A DNA stretch of 64,000 bases from Pontibacillus sp. HMF3514. Lineage in GTDB: Bacteria > Bacillota > Bacilli > Bacillales > BH030062. The stretch covers positions 868,001 to 932,000 of the forward strand of contig NZ_CP047393.1 in NCBI RefSeq assembly GCF_009858175.1, read 5' to 3'. Position numbers and translations under genes: made by a program. Below the pieces are notes generated by a model. It did no database searches. It saw only the letters and a list, made by a program, of their open reading frames with translations, and had not been told where the DNA came from. Positions 8,502 to 17,421 of this stretch are shown piece after piece. Positions within the stretch are counted from its first letter, which is position 1. Every line of letters begins with the position of its first letter.

Positions 8502-9533
8502 ATGCTAAAAAAATTAAATAGCATACGTTATAAGTTCATTCGATCTCATTTGTATGGGTTGTTCTTAATTACAACGATTCTGCTCTCTATTTTTCTAGGG
8601 TTATATGTTTCCTTGGAACCATCATGGCTAACGTCAGAAGCGATTTTCCTCTTTATAGGGACCATGGTGGTCGTTTCTTTTTTTGTATCTTTATATGTAG
8701 GTTTTCAATCCAGTGGTCAACTTAAAGAAAAATTAGATGGCTTATCTACGTTAATCACTTCTTTATCTAGAGGGAATTACAATTCTCGCATTCATTTAAC
8801 ACCTGAGGATGAAATCACACGCATTGGGGATGAGTTAAATGGCCTTGCTGAGAAATTGAAAACGCAGGTTCGGTCTCTTCAGAAAATGGCAGATGAACGA
8901 TCTGAATATGCTAAATCCGCTCACAAAGCAGCTACCATTGAAGAGAGACAGCGACTAGCAAGAGATTTGCATGACGCTGTTAGTCAACAATTGTTTGCTC
9001 TTACGATGATGTCTCAGGCTACATTACGTATGTTTGATCAAGATCCCTCTAAAGCAAAATCACAACTAGAAGAAATCACCTCTATGGCGTTACAGGCTCA
9101 GACAGAAATGAGAGCCCTTCTACTACATCTTCGTCCTGTCCATTTATCAGGGGATCCACTGGATAAAGGGATACATAATTTAGTTGAAGAATTAAAACAA
9201 AAATGTCAAATCGATTTTGATGTTCAAATTGAAGAGGTTCAGGATGTGTCGGATGGAGCGGAAGAGCATTTGTTTAGAATTGTTCAGGAAGCTTTATCGA
9301 ATATTCTTCGTCATTCTGAAGCAACTTCAGTGAAGCTAACTCTAAAACCTTTGAACCAAGAGATATTTTTGCATATTGGTGATAACGGTAAAGGTTTTGA
9401 AGTGAACCAAGATAAGAAAACATCCTATGGACTCAAAACGATGCAAGAGCGTACAGAAGAAATCGGTGGAACCTTCAAGATTCGTTCTAGACCTGATGAA
9501 GGTACGTATATTGATATAAGAATTCCTGTGTAG
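8502..9533 (+). CDS. liaS: Sensor histidine kinase LiaS
   Basis: A 343-residue NarL-type sensor kinase. Two membrane helices (about 16-38 and 48-68) flank a very short extracellular loop, followed by a HAMP region, the HisKA_3 box ERQRLARDLHDAVSQQ with the phosphorylated His near 157, and HATPase_c with N box (EALSNILRHS) and G boxes (DNGKGF, GLKTMQERT). The short loop marks an intramembrane-sensing kinase for lipid II-cycle damage. ATG 8502 is preferred to GTG 8493, which abuts the liaF stop. Coupled to liaR. Confidence 0.92.
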   Translation: MLKKLNSIRYKFIRSHLYGLFLITTILLSIFLGLYVSLEPSWLTSEAIFLFIGTMVVVSFFVSLYVGFQSSGQLKEKLDGLSTLITSLSRGNYNSRIHLTPEDEITRIGDELNGLAEKLKTQVRSLQKMADERSEYAKSAHKAATIEERQRLARDLHDAVSQQLFALTMMSQATLRMFDQDPSKAKSQLEEITSMALQAQTEMRALLLHLRPVHLSGDPLDKGIHNLVEELKQKCQIDFDVQIEEVQDVSDGAEEHLFRIVQEALSNILRHSEATSVKLTLKPLNQEIFLHIGDNGKGFEVNQDKKTSYGLKTMQERTEEIGGTFKIRSRPDEGTYIDIRIPV

Positions 9534-9545
9534 GAGGCGCATAAT

Positions 9546-10196
9546 ATGAGCGATTCAATTCGTGTTGTTGTAATTGATGACCATGATGTTGTTCGAAAAG
9601 GTGTCATTGCTTATTTAATGACAGAACCTGAGTTAGATATTGTGGGAGAAGCAAACAGTGGTAACGAAGGGGCTAAAGTTGCTATTAAAGAACAGCCAGA
9701 TGTCGTATTAATGGATTTAATCATGGAAAATGGTACTGGTATAGAGGCAACGGAAAAAATCATGAAAGAGCTACCTGATTGTAAGATTATTATTCTTACA
9801 AGCTATTATGATGATGAAAAAGTTTTCCCTGCACTAGAAGCGGGAGCATTTAGTTATATGCTGAAAACCTCTTCAGCTGATGAGATTGCTGAGGCCATCA
9901 AAAAAGCATCTCGTGGAGAAACATACATCGAACCAAAAGTAGCGAATAAGATGATGACTCGTTTTCGAACGCAGGAAAAGAAGCCTCATGAAGATTTAAC
10001 AGAACGAGAACTAGAAGTGTTAATGTGTATTGGTGATGGTCTTACCAACCAAGAGATCAGTGATAAATTATATATTGGAATTAAAACAGTGAAAACGCAT
10101 GTTAGTAATATTTTAAGCAAACTTGGTGTATATGATCGTACCCAAGCAGCAGTTTATGCTCACAAAAATGGACTCATTCGTAAGCAAAATTTATAA
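9546..10196 (+). CDS. liaR: Response regulator LiaR
   Basis: A 216-residue NarL/FixJ regulator. The receiver domain (1-125) shows acidic pocket DD at 11-12, phospho-acceptor Asp57 in VLMDLIME, and the conserved TS and K (LTSYY, MLKTSS). The LuxR-type helix-turn-helix is at about 150-205 (LTEREVLMCIGDGLTNQEISDKL-like). It is the last gene of the operon, 12 bases after liaS with GGAGG upstream, and is followed by a terminator. Confidence 0.93.
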   Translation: MSDSIRVVVIDDHDVVRKGVIAYLMTEPELDIVGEANSGNEGAKVAIKEQPDVVLMDLIMENGTGIEATEKIMKELPDCKIIILTSYYDDEKVFPALEAGAFSYMLKTSSADEIAEAIKKASRGETYIEPKVANKMMTRFRTQEKKPHEDLTERELEVLMCIGDGLTNQEISDKLYIGIKTVKTHVSNILSKLGVYDRTQAAVYAHKNGLIRKQNL

Positions 10197-10205
10197 GAGT
10201 GAACA

Positions 10206-10234
10206 AAAGCTATCCTGAGTGGATGGCTTTTTAT
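10206..10234 (+). terminator. Terminator of liaFSR
   Basis: AAGCTATCC and GGATGGCTT (one wobble) around TGAGT, followed by a T-run. Confidence 0.8.
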
Positions 10235-10261
10235 ATGGGAAAAATGTTTGAAATAGCATTC

Positions 10262-10914
10262 CATTAAATCCCTCTATTGTTGAAGACTTGGAATCGAGAT
10301 AAGTTGAGAGCAGTCCGTTGCTTGTATGAGAGTTAGGGGGTCAGTGAAACGTCGATACTCCTGTGGAAGACCTGCTGAGTATCCTAGTTCACTCCGTTCT
10401 CTGTGGGGTCTCATCTGTCCTTTCTACCGCGGGAGTTTGCCGTTTCCCTCACCCCTTTACATTTATGGTGAATAACAGACCCTAGTTGTGTGAGTTCTAA
10501 CCCTTACGGACATTTGTTCCTTTATTTTTCTTTTTGAAAGGATTTCAATATTCGTTACGGACATATGGTGCCTTATTTGTGACAAAATGGGCTGTTTTAA
10601 GGTGATTTGAAGCAAATAACGGAATGAATGTCCGTAAGCTCTTCCACATATTCATTTTAAGGTGAAATAACGGAATAAATGTCCGTATGAAATCTCTCTT
10701 ATATCGCTGCAGTTCCGTTAATCTCAATAACGCTAAGGTGGGCTGTGGAACGGGTTGACTCCTCCGGTAGAAAGGGCGAGCGAGATCCCGCAGGAACTAA
10801 GTGACGAGGAAGCTCGATCGGTCTTCCGGGGGAAAGCAACCCGTTTCACAGCCCGCCGCACTACACAAAAGCAACGGAACCACTCTGCACCTTATTCAAC
10901 ATAACTGCCATATA
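10262..10914 (+). repeat. Dispersed repeat, copy R3 (hairpin type)
   Basis: A 650-bp non-coding element in the gap between liaR and bdbC. Outer ends (TTGAAGACTTGGAATCGAG at left; CACCTTATTCAACATAACTG at right) match the other copies, and the pair GTTGAA/TTCAAC can base-pair. Inside are stems with TTACGGACAT...TTCC against GGAATRAATGTCCGTA (10512-10687) and GGCTGTGGAACGGGTTG against CAACCCGTTTCACAGCC (10741-10853), plus a shorter one near 10345-10450. It is homologous along its length to R4. No protein or transposase is encoded. Confidence 0.85.
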
Positions 10915-11040
10915 AAGGAGTAACACATAAATTTGGGTGGCAAGACTTTTGCCATATGATAAAGTCTTATATACTAGTAACATTAGAAACTAAAATTATA
11001 AATGAAATTTAATAAAAGATATTATTTGGAGATGAAATAG

Positions 11041-11457
11041 ATGAATCAAAAAAGTGAAGTAGTCTTATTCATAGCATGGGTCCAAGCTGTAATTGCAGTT
11101 TTGGGTAGTTTATATTTTTCAGAAGTAAAAGACTTTATTCCTTGTGAGATGTGCTGGTTCCAGCGGATTTTAATGTATCCTCTGGTGTTATTGTATGGCA
11201 TCTCATTAATCAAAAAGGATTTACGATATGCTGAAGCTGGTTTGTACATGAGTGGAATCGGCATTCTTGTTTCCGCTTATCATTATGGCATTCAAAAGGT
11301 ACCTGCTCTCCAACATGGTGGAGGTAGTTGTGGTATCGTTCCATGTGATGGTCAGTACATCAATTTGTTTGGATTTATAACGATTCCTTTCCTTGCAGGG
11401 ACTGCGTTTATTGTAATCTTTACTTGCCACCTGTGGTTAAAGCGAAAAGTTAAGTAA
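11041..11457 (+). CDS. bdbC: Disulfide oxidoreductase BdbC (DsbB-like)
   Basis: A 138-residue membrane protein with four helices. The quinone-side redox pair is C35-E-M-C38, and the second pair C97/C102 (CGIVPC) is in the external loop, as in BdbC/DsbB proteins that reoxidise thiol-disulfide oxidases and pass electrons to quinone. In B. subtilis BdbC works with BdbD in pseudopilin maturation for competence; no bdbD is next to it here. GGAG precedes the ATG. Strong terminator follows. Confidence 0.93.
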   Translation: MNQKSEVVLFIAWVQAVIAVLGSLYFSEVKDFIPCEMCWFQRILMYPLVLLYGISLIKKDLRYAEAGLYMSGIGILVSAYHYGIQKVPALQHGGGSCGIVPCDGQYINLFGFITIPFLAGTAFIVIFTCHLWLKRKVK

Positions 11458-11462
11458 TGAAG

Positions 11463-11496
11463 AAAAGCCCTACTAGATAATCTAGTAGGGCTTTTC
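11463..11496. terminator. Bidirectional terminator, bdbC / SleB-like gene
   Basis: AAAAGCCCTACTAGA pairs with TCTAGTAGGGCTTTT between convergent genes. Confidence 0.85.
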
Positions 11497-11510
11497 TGAT
11501 TCATAAAGTA

Positions 11511-12164
11511 TTATTTTGCAAAAATGTGCTTTCCAATTTGTTTGATTTGTTCACGTGTCCAAATCCAATCGGACGTAGCGGTTTTTGGATTGAAATAGAA
11601 GGTTGAGTTCTGAGTTGGGTCCCATCCTTTGATGGCCGCATAAGCAGCCTTGTATGCTTCATTGTTTGGTGTTAAATAATACTGCTTATCCTGTACTGCT
11701 GTGAAAGCTCGTGATTCAAAGATAATTCCTTTGATGCTATTTGGAAAATCTTCATGATGCAGTCGGTTTAGTACAACAGAAGCCACAGCAACTTTTCCTT
11801 CAAACGGTTCGCCGCGAGCTTCACCATGGATGATTTGGGCTATCATCTGTATTTCTTTTTGTGTGAATGTTTCATTGCGTAGCGCTTTCCATGTGTTTTG
11901 ACCCATAATGCCGTCCACAGTTAATCCTCTGCTACGTTGAAAATCGATAACGGCTTGTTCAGTTAACGGACCAAATAATCCGTCTAATTCACCTTTATAT
12001 AAACCGAGTTGTTTGAGGCGATTCTGAGCACCCCATACATGCCCGTATTGATCACCTTGTTCTAGTATTGGTGTTGCAGCCTTAACTTGTGTAGCTGGTG
12101 TAACCACAAAAACGGCAGTAGCAACTGAAAATATAGTCATAAGGGTAATGAGTGCTTTCTTCAT
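11511..12164 (-). CDS. SleB-type cell wall hydrolase with peptidoglycan-binding domain
   Basis: A 217-residue secreted protein: signal peptide (about 1-30, ending near VKAATP), one PG_binding_1 domain (about 38-97, DQYGHVWGAQNRLKQLGLY), then the SleB/CwlJ hydrolase_2 domain (105-217) with the conserved HGEARGE glutamate motif. This is the architecture of SleB, a lytic transglycosylase that degrades spore cortex at germination. ypeB, which normally follows sleB, is absent, and the protein is shorter than B. subtilis SleB (305), so it may be a paralogue. Start has AAAGGGG upstream; a longer start at 12227 would put the signal peptide internally. Confidence 0.85.
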   Translation of the reverse strand: MKKALITLMTIFSVATAVFVVTPATQVKAATPILEQGDQYGHVWGAQNRLKQLGLYKGELDGLFGPLTEQAVIDFQRSRGLTVDGIMGQNTWKALRNETFTQKEIQMIAQIIHGEARGEPFEGKVAVASVVLNRLHHEDFPNSIKGIIFESRAFTAVQDKQYYLTPNNEAYKAAYAAIKGWDPTQNSTFYFNPKTATSDWIWTREQIKQIGKHIFAK

Positions 12165-12194
12165 GTTGTTTCCCCTTTCTTTCAAATATCTGTA

Positions 12195-12223
12195 TATTAT
12201 GATAGCGTCATCCCACGCTACTC
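12195..12223 (-). promoter_or_regulatory. Possible sigma-G type promoter of the SleB-like gene
   Basis: On the minus strand GAGTA is 17 bases before CATAATA, close to the sigma-G/F consensus (GHATR, CATNHTA) with one -35 mismatch. This fits forespore expression of a cortex-lytic enzyme, but short motifs like this arise by chance. Confidence 0.35.
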
Positions 12224-12273
12224 TCAATAGGAGGTGGTAGGAAGGGGTGGTAATAAATGCTAAATGCGGGCAT

Positions 12274-12303
12274 TAAAAAACGCTCGGCCTGAAGCCAAGC
12301 GTT
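12274..12303 (-). terminator. Terminator of hmoB
   Basis: Minus strand AAACGCTTGGC and GCCGAGCGTTT around a 5-base loop, followed by six T. Confidence 0.8.
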
Positions 12304-12314
12304 TCCTCTTATTC

Positions 12315-12809
12315 CTATTCACTTACCATATTATATTGCGTTAAATAAGCAGGACCTGCTACAAAAGGTGGTTTCTCTTTGCTTTCTGGTCCTGAATTTT
12401 GGTGTGCTTTTTGAAATGACTGAGAGTTTTTCCATTTTTCAAAGCTGTCTACAGAGTCCCACTGGGTTAACACAATGTATGTATTCCCTTGAGTAGGACG
12501 TAGGATACGGATTGCCTGGAAGCCAGGTGAATCTTCAACAGAACCAGCTCTGTTCTTGAAACGATCCTCAAATAATGGTCGCCCTTCATCAGTTACAGGG
12601 ATATTATTCATAATCACAAACCCTTGCTCCTGCATGTCTCCTACTTGATCAACAACTTCGTACACAAACGGTTCTTGAAAAATATTTTCTTCTTCTGTGT
12701 AAGCTAAAGTTTTATCTTCCCCTTGCATAAGCAGGACCGTTGATTCACCGTGTTTTTCTTGAATGCTTTTTAAATACTCATAAGTACCACTTGTCATATA
12801 AACTCTCAT
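12315..12809 (-). CDS. hmoB: HmoB-like haem-degrading monooxygenase
   Basis: A 164-residue protein with a C-terminal ABM (antibiotic biosynthesis monooxygenase) domain at about 66-150 (GFVIMNNIPV, GFQAIRILRP, YIVLTQWDSVDSFEKWKNS) and an N-terminal extension, as in B. subtilis HmoB (YhgC), which opens haem to release iron. It neighbours pbpF and hemEHY exactly as yhgC does in B. subtilis, so the haem link is supported by position. ATG 12809 has AAAGGAG upstream; an upstream TTG lies inside that site. Confidence 0.87.
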   Translation of the reverse strand: MRVYMTSGTYEYLKSIQEKHGESTVLLMQGEDKTLAYTEEENIFQEPFVYEVVDQVGDMQEQGFVIMNNIPVTDEGRPLFEDRFKNRAGSVEDSPGFQAIRILRPTQGNTYIVLTQWDSVDSFEKWKNSQSFQKAHQNSGPESKEKPPFVAGPAYLTQYNMVSE

Positions 12810-12984
12810 TAAACGATCTCCTTTCAAAAATCCAACATTCCGCTGTAATACTTTCCCTAAACGTTTCTTAAACTATAGCAATGAAGGAAATTAAAAAGCA
12901 AGCTTTATGACTATCGTGAGTTTTCTCGAGTATAAGGTATATCGTATAATAGAAGAGATAGGCAACATTAAAGAGGTGAACATC

Positions 12985-15159
12985 TTGAAGTGGAATCTAA
13001 ATACACTTCACCCAAAGAGATGGGGGAAGAAAACCAGGTGGGCGGTTATCGCGCTCATATCTACTATTCTTCTAACCATTGGTGGCTATTATTTGCTGCT
13101 TATGGGAGGGAAGAGTGTGGTTGATAAGAAGTTACTCGTATTAGACCAAGCCTCTCAAATCGAAACAGCTGATGGGGAGGTACTTACCAAATTATATAAA
13201 CAGAATCGGACAGTCGTTTCGATTGATGAAATACCTCAACATGTTGAGGATGCATTTATCGCAATTGAAGACACACGATTTTATGAACACAGTGGGATTG
13301 ATTTAAAAGCCATTGCGAGAGCGATTTATCGGGACATTATTGCCATGGAAAAAGTGGAGGGCGGAAGTACCATTACACAACAGCTCTCGAAAAACCTATT
13401 CCTAACTAATGATAAAACGTGGACGCGTAAGTTTAAGGAAATTATGGCAGCACTTTATCTTGAGCAGGAAGTCAGTAAAGAACGAATTCTTCAATACTAT
13501 TTAAATACGATCTATTTCGGAAATGGGATTTATGGTGTAGAAGAGGCTTCTCAGTATTTTTTTAACAAACCAATTGAAAAGCTTACGATCTCTGAGGGAG
13601 CACTCTTAGCTGCTTTACCCAAAGCTCCGAACTACTATGACCCAGTTGAACACCCTGAACGGGCTAAACAACGAAGGAACCTCGTGCTAAACCGAATGCA
13701 TGAGACAGGCATGGTCTCCACGGAAAAAGTCGTGCAACTACAACGAAAAACGCTTGGGATCGAAAGAGGGAACCCAGAGAAAAAGCCCTGGATGAATAGT
13801 TACATTGATCTTGTGATTAAAGAAGCAACAGAAGAATATGACCTGAGCAAGGAAGAGTTATATCAGGGAGGTTTTCGCATTGTAGTTGGTGTTGACCAGG
13901 ATATACAAGAATCCTCCTATGAAGCCATGCAAAATGACGACTATTTCCCAGGTTCTACAAAAGGGGTAGAAGGTTCATTTCTGTTAATGGAAGAGAAGAC
14001 AGGCCGTATCGTGGCTGCTCATGGTGGGCGTAATTATCAAAGAGGTGACTTGAACCGCATCCATATTAAACAACAACCTGGTTCTGTGATGAAGCCTTTA
14101 GCTGTTTATGGTCCTGCGCTTGATCTACCAAACTACCAACCTTACTCCGTTTTAGAGGATAAAAAACGTTCCTATGGGGAGTATCAGCCTGAGAACTATG
14201 ACAATCGTTATGAGGGGCAGGTCTCCTTATACAAGGCATTACAGCAATCCAAAAATGCTCCTGCGGTTTGGCTTTTGAACAAAATGGGTGTTGACTATGC
14301 TAAGGATTATTTAAATAAGATGGGCATGAACCTATCTGAAAATGGTCTTTCTATAGCGCTTGGAGGATTAAAGGAAGGTGTGACACCAATGGATATGGTG
14401 AGGTCATATCGTTCCTTCATTCACGGTGGTGAAATGATTGAACCTCATACGATTTTAAAAATCTACAATCAAAATGGGGAACTTGTGAGCCATCATAAAG
14501 ATGAAACGAAGCAAATCTTCCAACCGCAAACTGCTTGGAGTATGACTAGAATGCTTCAATCAGTAGTTAAAGATGGTACAGCCCGTGCTGGATCCTATTC
14601 AAAAGCTCTGGCAGGGAAAACTGGATCAACCCAACATCCTATGGTGTCTGGCAAAACAAATGATGCTTGGTTTGTAGGCTATACGCCGAACTATGTTGGG
14701 GCTGTATGGATGGGCTATGACAAAATTGATAAGAACCATTATTTAAACAGTGGAAGCGCCTATCCTACCCGACTGATAAAAGATGTTTTATCTAAAATAG
14801 ATCAAAAAAGAGACCTACAAGCTTCTTTTGTGAAACCTGAAGGAGTAGAGGATGTTCCTGAGCCGATTGAACTTCCTGTAATCGATGATCTTCAAGGTAC
14901 GCTATCATTTGGTTCCCTTACTCTAATTAAAGGAAAACTGACATGGACTCCTTCTTCTGATAATCGAGTCGTTTACCGTATTTACCGTGTTGAAAGCGGG
15001 CAAGATGCTAAAGTTGGAGAAGTAACTGGAAAGGGATCTTATCAATTAGATCGAGTCAAACTTTTTGATGAAGAAGTTTATTATGTTGTTCCTTACAATC
15101 CTTTAACAAAATTAGAAGGCGAACCATCTAACCGAGTAAAAGTATCATTAGATTGGTAA
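12985..15159 (+). CDS. pbpF: Class A penicillin-binding protein PbpF
   Basis: A 724-residue bifunctional peptidoglycan synthase. A basic cytoplasmic tail and membrane helix (about 20-45) precede the GT51 glycosyltransferase (about 65-240; EDTRFYEHSG with the catalytic Glu, GGSTITQQLSKN, YLNTIYFG). The transpeptidase follows (about 320-610) with SxxK in PGSVMKP, SxN in QSKNAP and KTG in AGKTGST. A C-terminal fibronectin-like tail ends it. The start is a TTG at 12985, 6 bases after AGAGGTGA; further upstream in-frame codons have no ribosome site. Synteny with hmoB and hemE supports the PBP2C (PbpF) assignment. Confidence 0.92.
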   Translation: MKWNLNTLHPKRWGKKTRWAVIALISTILLTIGGYYLLLMGGKSVVDKKLLVLDQASQIETADGEVLTKLYKQNRTVVSIDEIPQHVEDAFIAIEDTRFYEHSGIDLKAIARAIYRDIIAMEKVEGGSTITQQLSKNLFLTNDKTWTRKFKEIMAALYLEQEVSKERILQYYLNTIYFGNGIYGVEEASQYFFNKPIEKLTISEGALLAALPKAPNYYDPVEHPERAKQRRNLVLNRMHETGMVSTEKVVQLQRKTLGIERGNPEKKPWMNSYIDLVIKEATEEYDLSKEELYQGGFRIVVGVDQDIQESSYEAMQNDDYFPGSTKGVEGSFLLMEEKTGRIVAAHGGRNYQRGDLNRIHIKQQPGSVMKPLAVYGPALDLPNYQPYSVLEDKKRSYGEYQPENYDNRYEGQVSLYKALQQSKNAPAVWLLNKMGVDYAKDYLNKMGMNLSENGLSIALGGLKEGVTPMDMVRSYRSFIHGGEMIEPHTILKIYNQNGELVSHHKDETKQIFQPQTAWSMTRMLQSVVKDGTARAGSYSKALAGKTGSTQHPMVSGKTNDAWFVGYTPNYVGAVWMGYDKIDKNHYLNSGSAYPTRLIKDVLSKIDQKRDLQASFVKPEGVEDVPEPIELPVIDDLQGTLSFGSLTLIKGKLTWTPSSDNRVVYRIYRVESGQDAKVGEVTGKGSYQLDRVKLFDEEVYYVVPYNPLTKLEGEPSNRVKVSLDW

Positions 15160-15165
15160 CTTAAG

Positions 15166-15198
15166 GAAGAGATGCTTTTTAACAGCATCTCTTTTTTC
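15166..15198 (+). terminator. Terminator of pbpF
   Basis: AGAGATGCT and AGCATCTCT with a 7-base loop followed by a T-run. Confidence 0.85.
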
Positions 15199-15418
15199 TT
15201 TCGCTCAATCTTCTAGTAGAATGGAGAATGGAAGTTCATAGGATATTGGATGTTTGAGGACTGAGTTTGAGTGATAGTGGTGTAATACATAGCAGGATTG
15301 GGATTTCGATTCTTTACGACAAATCTATGACAAAATGCTCAATTCTCTATACATCTTAATCGGATACAGTTATATTGGTAAAAGAGTTAAAATTGGACGA
15401 ATGTGAAGGTGAGACAAG

Positions 15419-16456
15419 ATGACAAATACATTTAATGATACGATTTTGAAAGCGTTTCGGGGAGAGCCTACAGATCATGTACCAGTATGGTTTATGCGTC
15501 AGGCTGGACGTTCTCAGCCGGAGTATAGAAAATTAAAAGAGAAATATTCTCTTTTTGAAATTACACATCAACCTGAATTATGTGCATATGTGACTAGACT
15601 ACCTGTTGAGCAGTACAACGTAGATGCTGCGATTTTATATAAAGACATTATGTCTCCATTACCTGCGATCGGTGTAGATGTAGAAATCAAGAAAGGCATT
15701 GGTCCGGTTATTGATAACCCAATCCGTTCAAAAGCTGATGTGGAAAAGCTTGGCGAGATTGATCCAGATTCGGATGTGCCTTATGTACTTGATACGATTC
15801 GTTTATTAACAAGAGAACAGCTTAATGTTCCTTTAATCGGGTTTAGCGGAGCTCCATTTACACTTGCAAGCTACATGATTGAAGGTGGCCCTTCTAAAAA
15901 CTACAATAAAACCAAAGCGATGATGTATGCGGATTCGGAAGCATGGTTCAAGCTAATGGATAAATTAGCTGACATGACCATTACGTATGTAAAAGCTCAA
16001 ATTCGAGCTGGAGCGAAAGCTATTCAGATTTTTGATTCATGGGTAGGAGCATTAAATGTACAAGACTACCGTACATTTATTAAGCCTGTCATGGAACGTA
16101 TTTTCTCAGAGTTACGTGAAGAAAATGTACCACTTATTATGTTCGGTGTAGGAGCAGGTCACTTAGCAAAAGACTGGCATGACCTACCACTTGATGTTGT
16201 TGGTTTAGACTGGCGTACATCGATTACAGAAGCACGTAACATGGGAATTCAAAAGCCAGTTCAGGGTAATCTGGATCCTGCTATTCTTTTAGCTGACTGG
16301 GATACGATCGAAACTCGTACGAAAGCTATTTTAGATCAAGGTATGCAACAGCCTGGATACATTTTTAACCTAGGTCATGGTGTATTCCCTGAAGTAAATC
16401 CAGAAACGTTACGACGCTTAACGGAATTTGTTCATAACTATTCGAAAAAAGCATAA
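15419..16456 (+). CDS. hemE: Uroporphyrinogen decarboxylase
   Basis: A 345-residue enzyme that removes four carboxyls from uroporphyrinogen III to give coproporphyrinogen III in the cytoplasm. The N-terminal signature [16 protein letters not shown] (about 21-37) and the second signature [17 protein letters not shown] (about 140-156) are clear, with FDSWVGAL near 205. Length is normal. It opens hemE-hemH-hemY, with AAGGTGAG before the ATG. No obvious promoter could be assigned in the 220 bp upstream. Confidence 0.96.
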   Translation: MTNTFNDTILKAFRGEPTDHVPVWFMRQAGRSQPEYRKLKEKYSLFEITHQPELCAYVTRLPVEQYNVDAAILYKDIMSPLPAIGVDVEIKKGIGPVIDNPIRSKADVEKLGEIDPDSDVPYVLDTIRLLTREQLNVPLIGFSGAPFTLASYMIEGGPSKNYNKTKAMMYADSEAWFKLMDKLADMTITYVKAQIRAGAKAIQIFDSWVGALNVQDYRTFIKPVMERIFSELREENVPLIMFGVGAGHLAKDWHDLPLDVVGLDWRTSITEARNMGIQKPVQGNLDPAILLADWDTIETRTKAILDQGMQQPGYIFNLGHGVFPEVNPETLRRLTEFVHNYSKKA

Positions 16457-16485
16457 GTGAACCGGAAAAAGGAGAGGTGTTTTGG

Positions 16486-17418
16486 ATGGCAAAGAAAAAG
16501 ATGGGCTTACTCGTCATGGCCTATGGAACTCCTTATAAAGAGGAAGACTTGGAGCGCTATTACACACATATTCGTAGAGGAAGAAAGCCGTCCCAGGAGA
16601 GTCTTGATGAATTACGCGAACGATATCAAGCGATTGGTGGGATATCGCCTCTAGCACGTATAACACGTGAACAGGCTGAAGCTTTAGAGTCAAAACTTAA
16701 TGAAATTCAAGATGATATTGAATTTAACCTTTACTTAGGGTTAAAGCACATCGACCCGTTCATTGAAGATGCTGTTGAACAAATGGCGAATGACGGCATC
16801 GAAGAAGCGGTTTCCATTGTGTTAGCCCCTCATTATTCAACATTTAGTGTGAAGTCGTATAATGGACGTGCTCAAGAAGAGTCCGAAAAATATGGAAAAC
16901 CGACGATTTACTCTGTTGAAAGCTGGTACGATGAACCAGGCTTTATCCAATATTGGACGGAAGCGCTGCGCAAAGTCTATGAAGAAATGTCTGCTGAAGA
17001 GCGTGAAAAGGCAGTTACAATCTTCTCTGCACATAGCTTACCAGAGAAAATTTTACAAAATGGCGACCCATACCCAGAGCAGCTTCAAACAACTGCTGAT
17101 TTAATCGCTCGTCAACTACAGATTCAAAACTATGAAATCGGCTGGCAAAGTGAAGGGAACACACCTGACCCATGGATCGGCCCTGATGTACAGGATCTAA
17201 CGCGTGATCTTTACAATGAAAAAGGCTACCGTACATTCGTTTATGCTCCAGTTGGTTTCGTATCGGATCACTTAGAAGTTTTATTTGATAATGACTATGA
17301 GTGTAAAGTTGTAACGGATGAGCTAGGAGCAAGCTATTATCGTCCGGAAATGCCTAATGATCATCCATTATTCATACAAACATTAGCAGATGTTGTATTG
17401 AAAAAAGCTCAACAGTAG
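16486..17418 (+). CDS. hemH: Coproporphyrin ferrochelatase (HemH/CpfC)
   Basis: A 310-residue ferrochelatase. In Gram-positives it inserts Fe2+ into coproporphyrin III before decarboxylation. Catalytic histidine is in FSAHSLPEK near residue 183 and the conserved glutamate in [15 protein letters not shown] near 264. ATG 16486 is 8 bases after GGAGAGG; the GTG at 16477 lies within that site. It sits between hemE and hemY, a typical Bacillus haem operon. Confidence 0.95.
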   Translation: MAKKKMGLLVMAYGTPYKEEDLERYYTHIRRGRKPSQESLDELRERYQAIGGISPLARITREQAEALESKLNEIQDDIEFNLYLGLKHIDPFIEDAVEQMANDGIEEAVSIVLAPHYSTFSVKSYNGRAQEESEKYGKPTIYSVESWYDEPGFIQYWTEALRKVYEEMSAEEREKAVTIFSAHSLPEKILQNGDPYPEQLQTTADLIARQLQIQNYEIGWQSEGNTPDPWIGPDVQDLTRDLYNEKGYRTFVYAPVGFVSDHLEVLFDNDYECKVVTDELGASYYRPEMPNDHPLFIQTLADVVLKKAQQ

Positions 17419-17421
17419 GGG

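Noticed and set aside
10262-10914. Insertion sequence
   Set aside because: No transposase frame, no clear target duplication, and the same ends enclose unrelated cores elsewhere.
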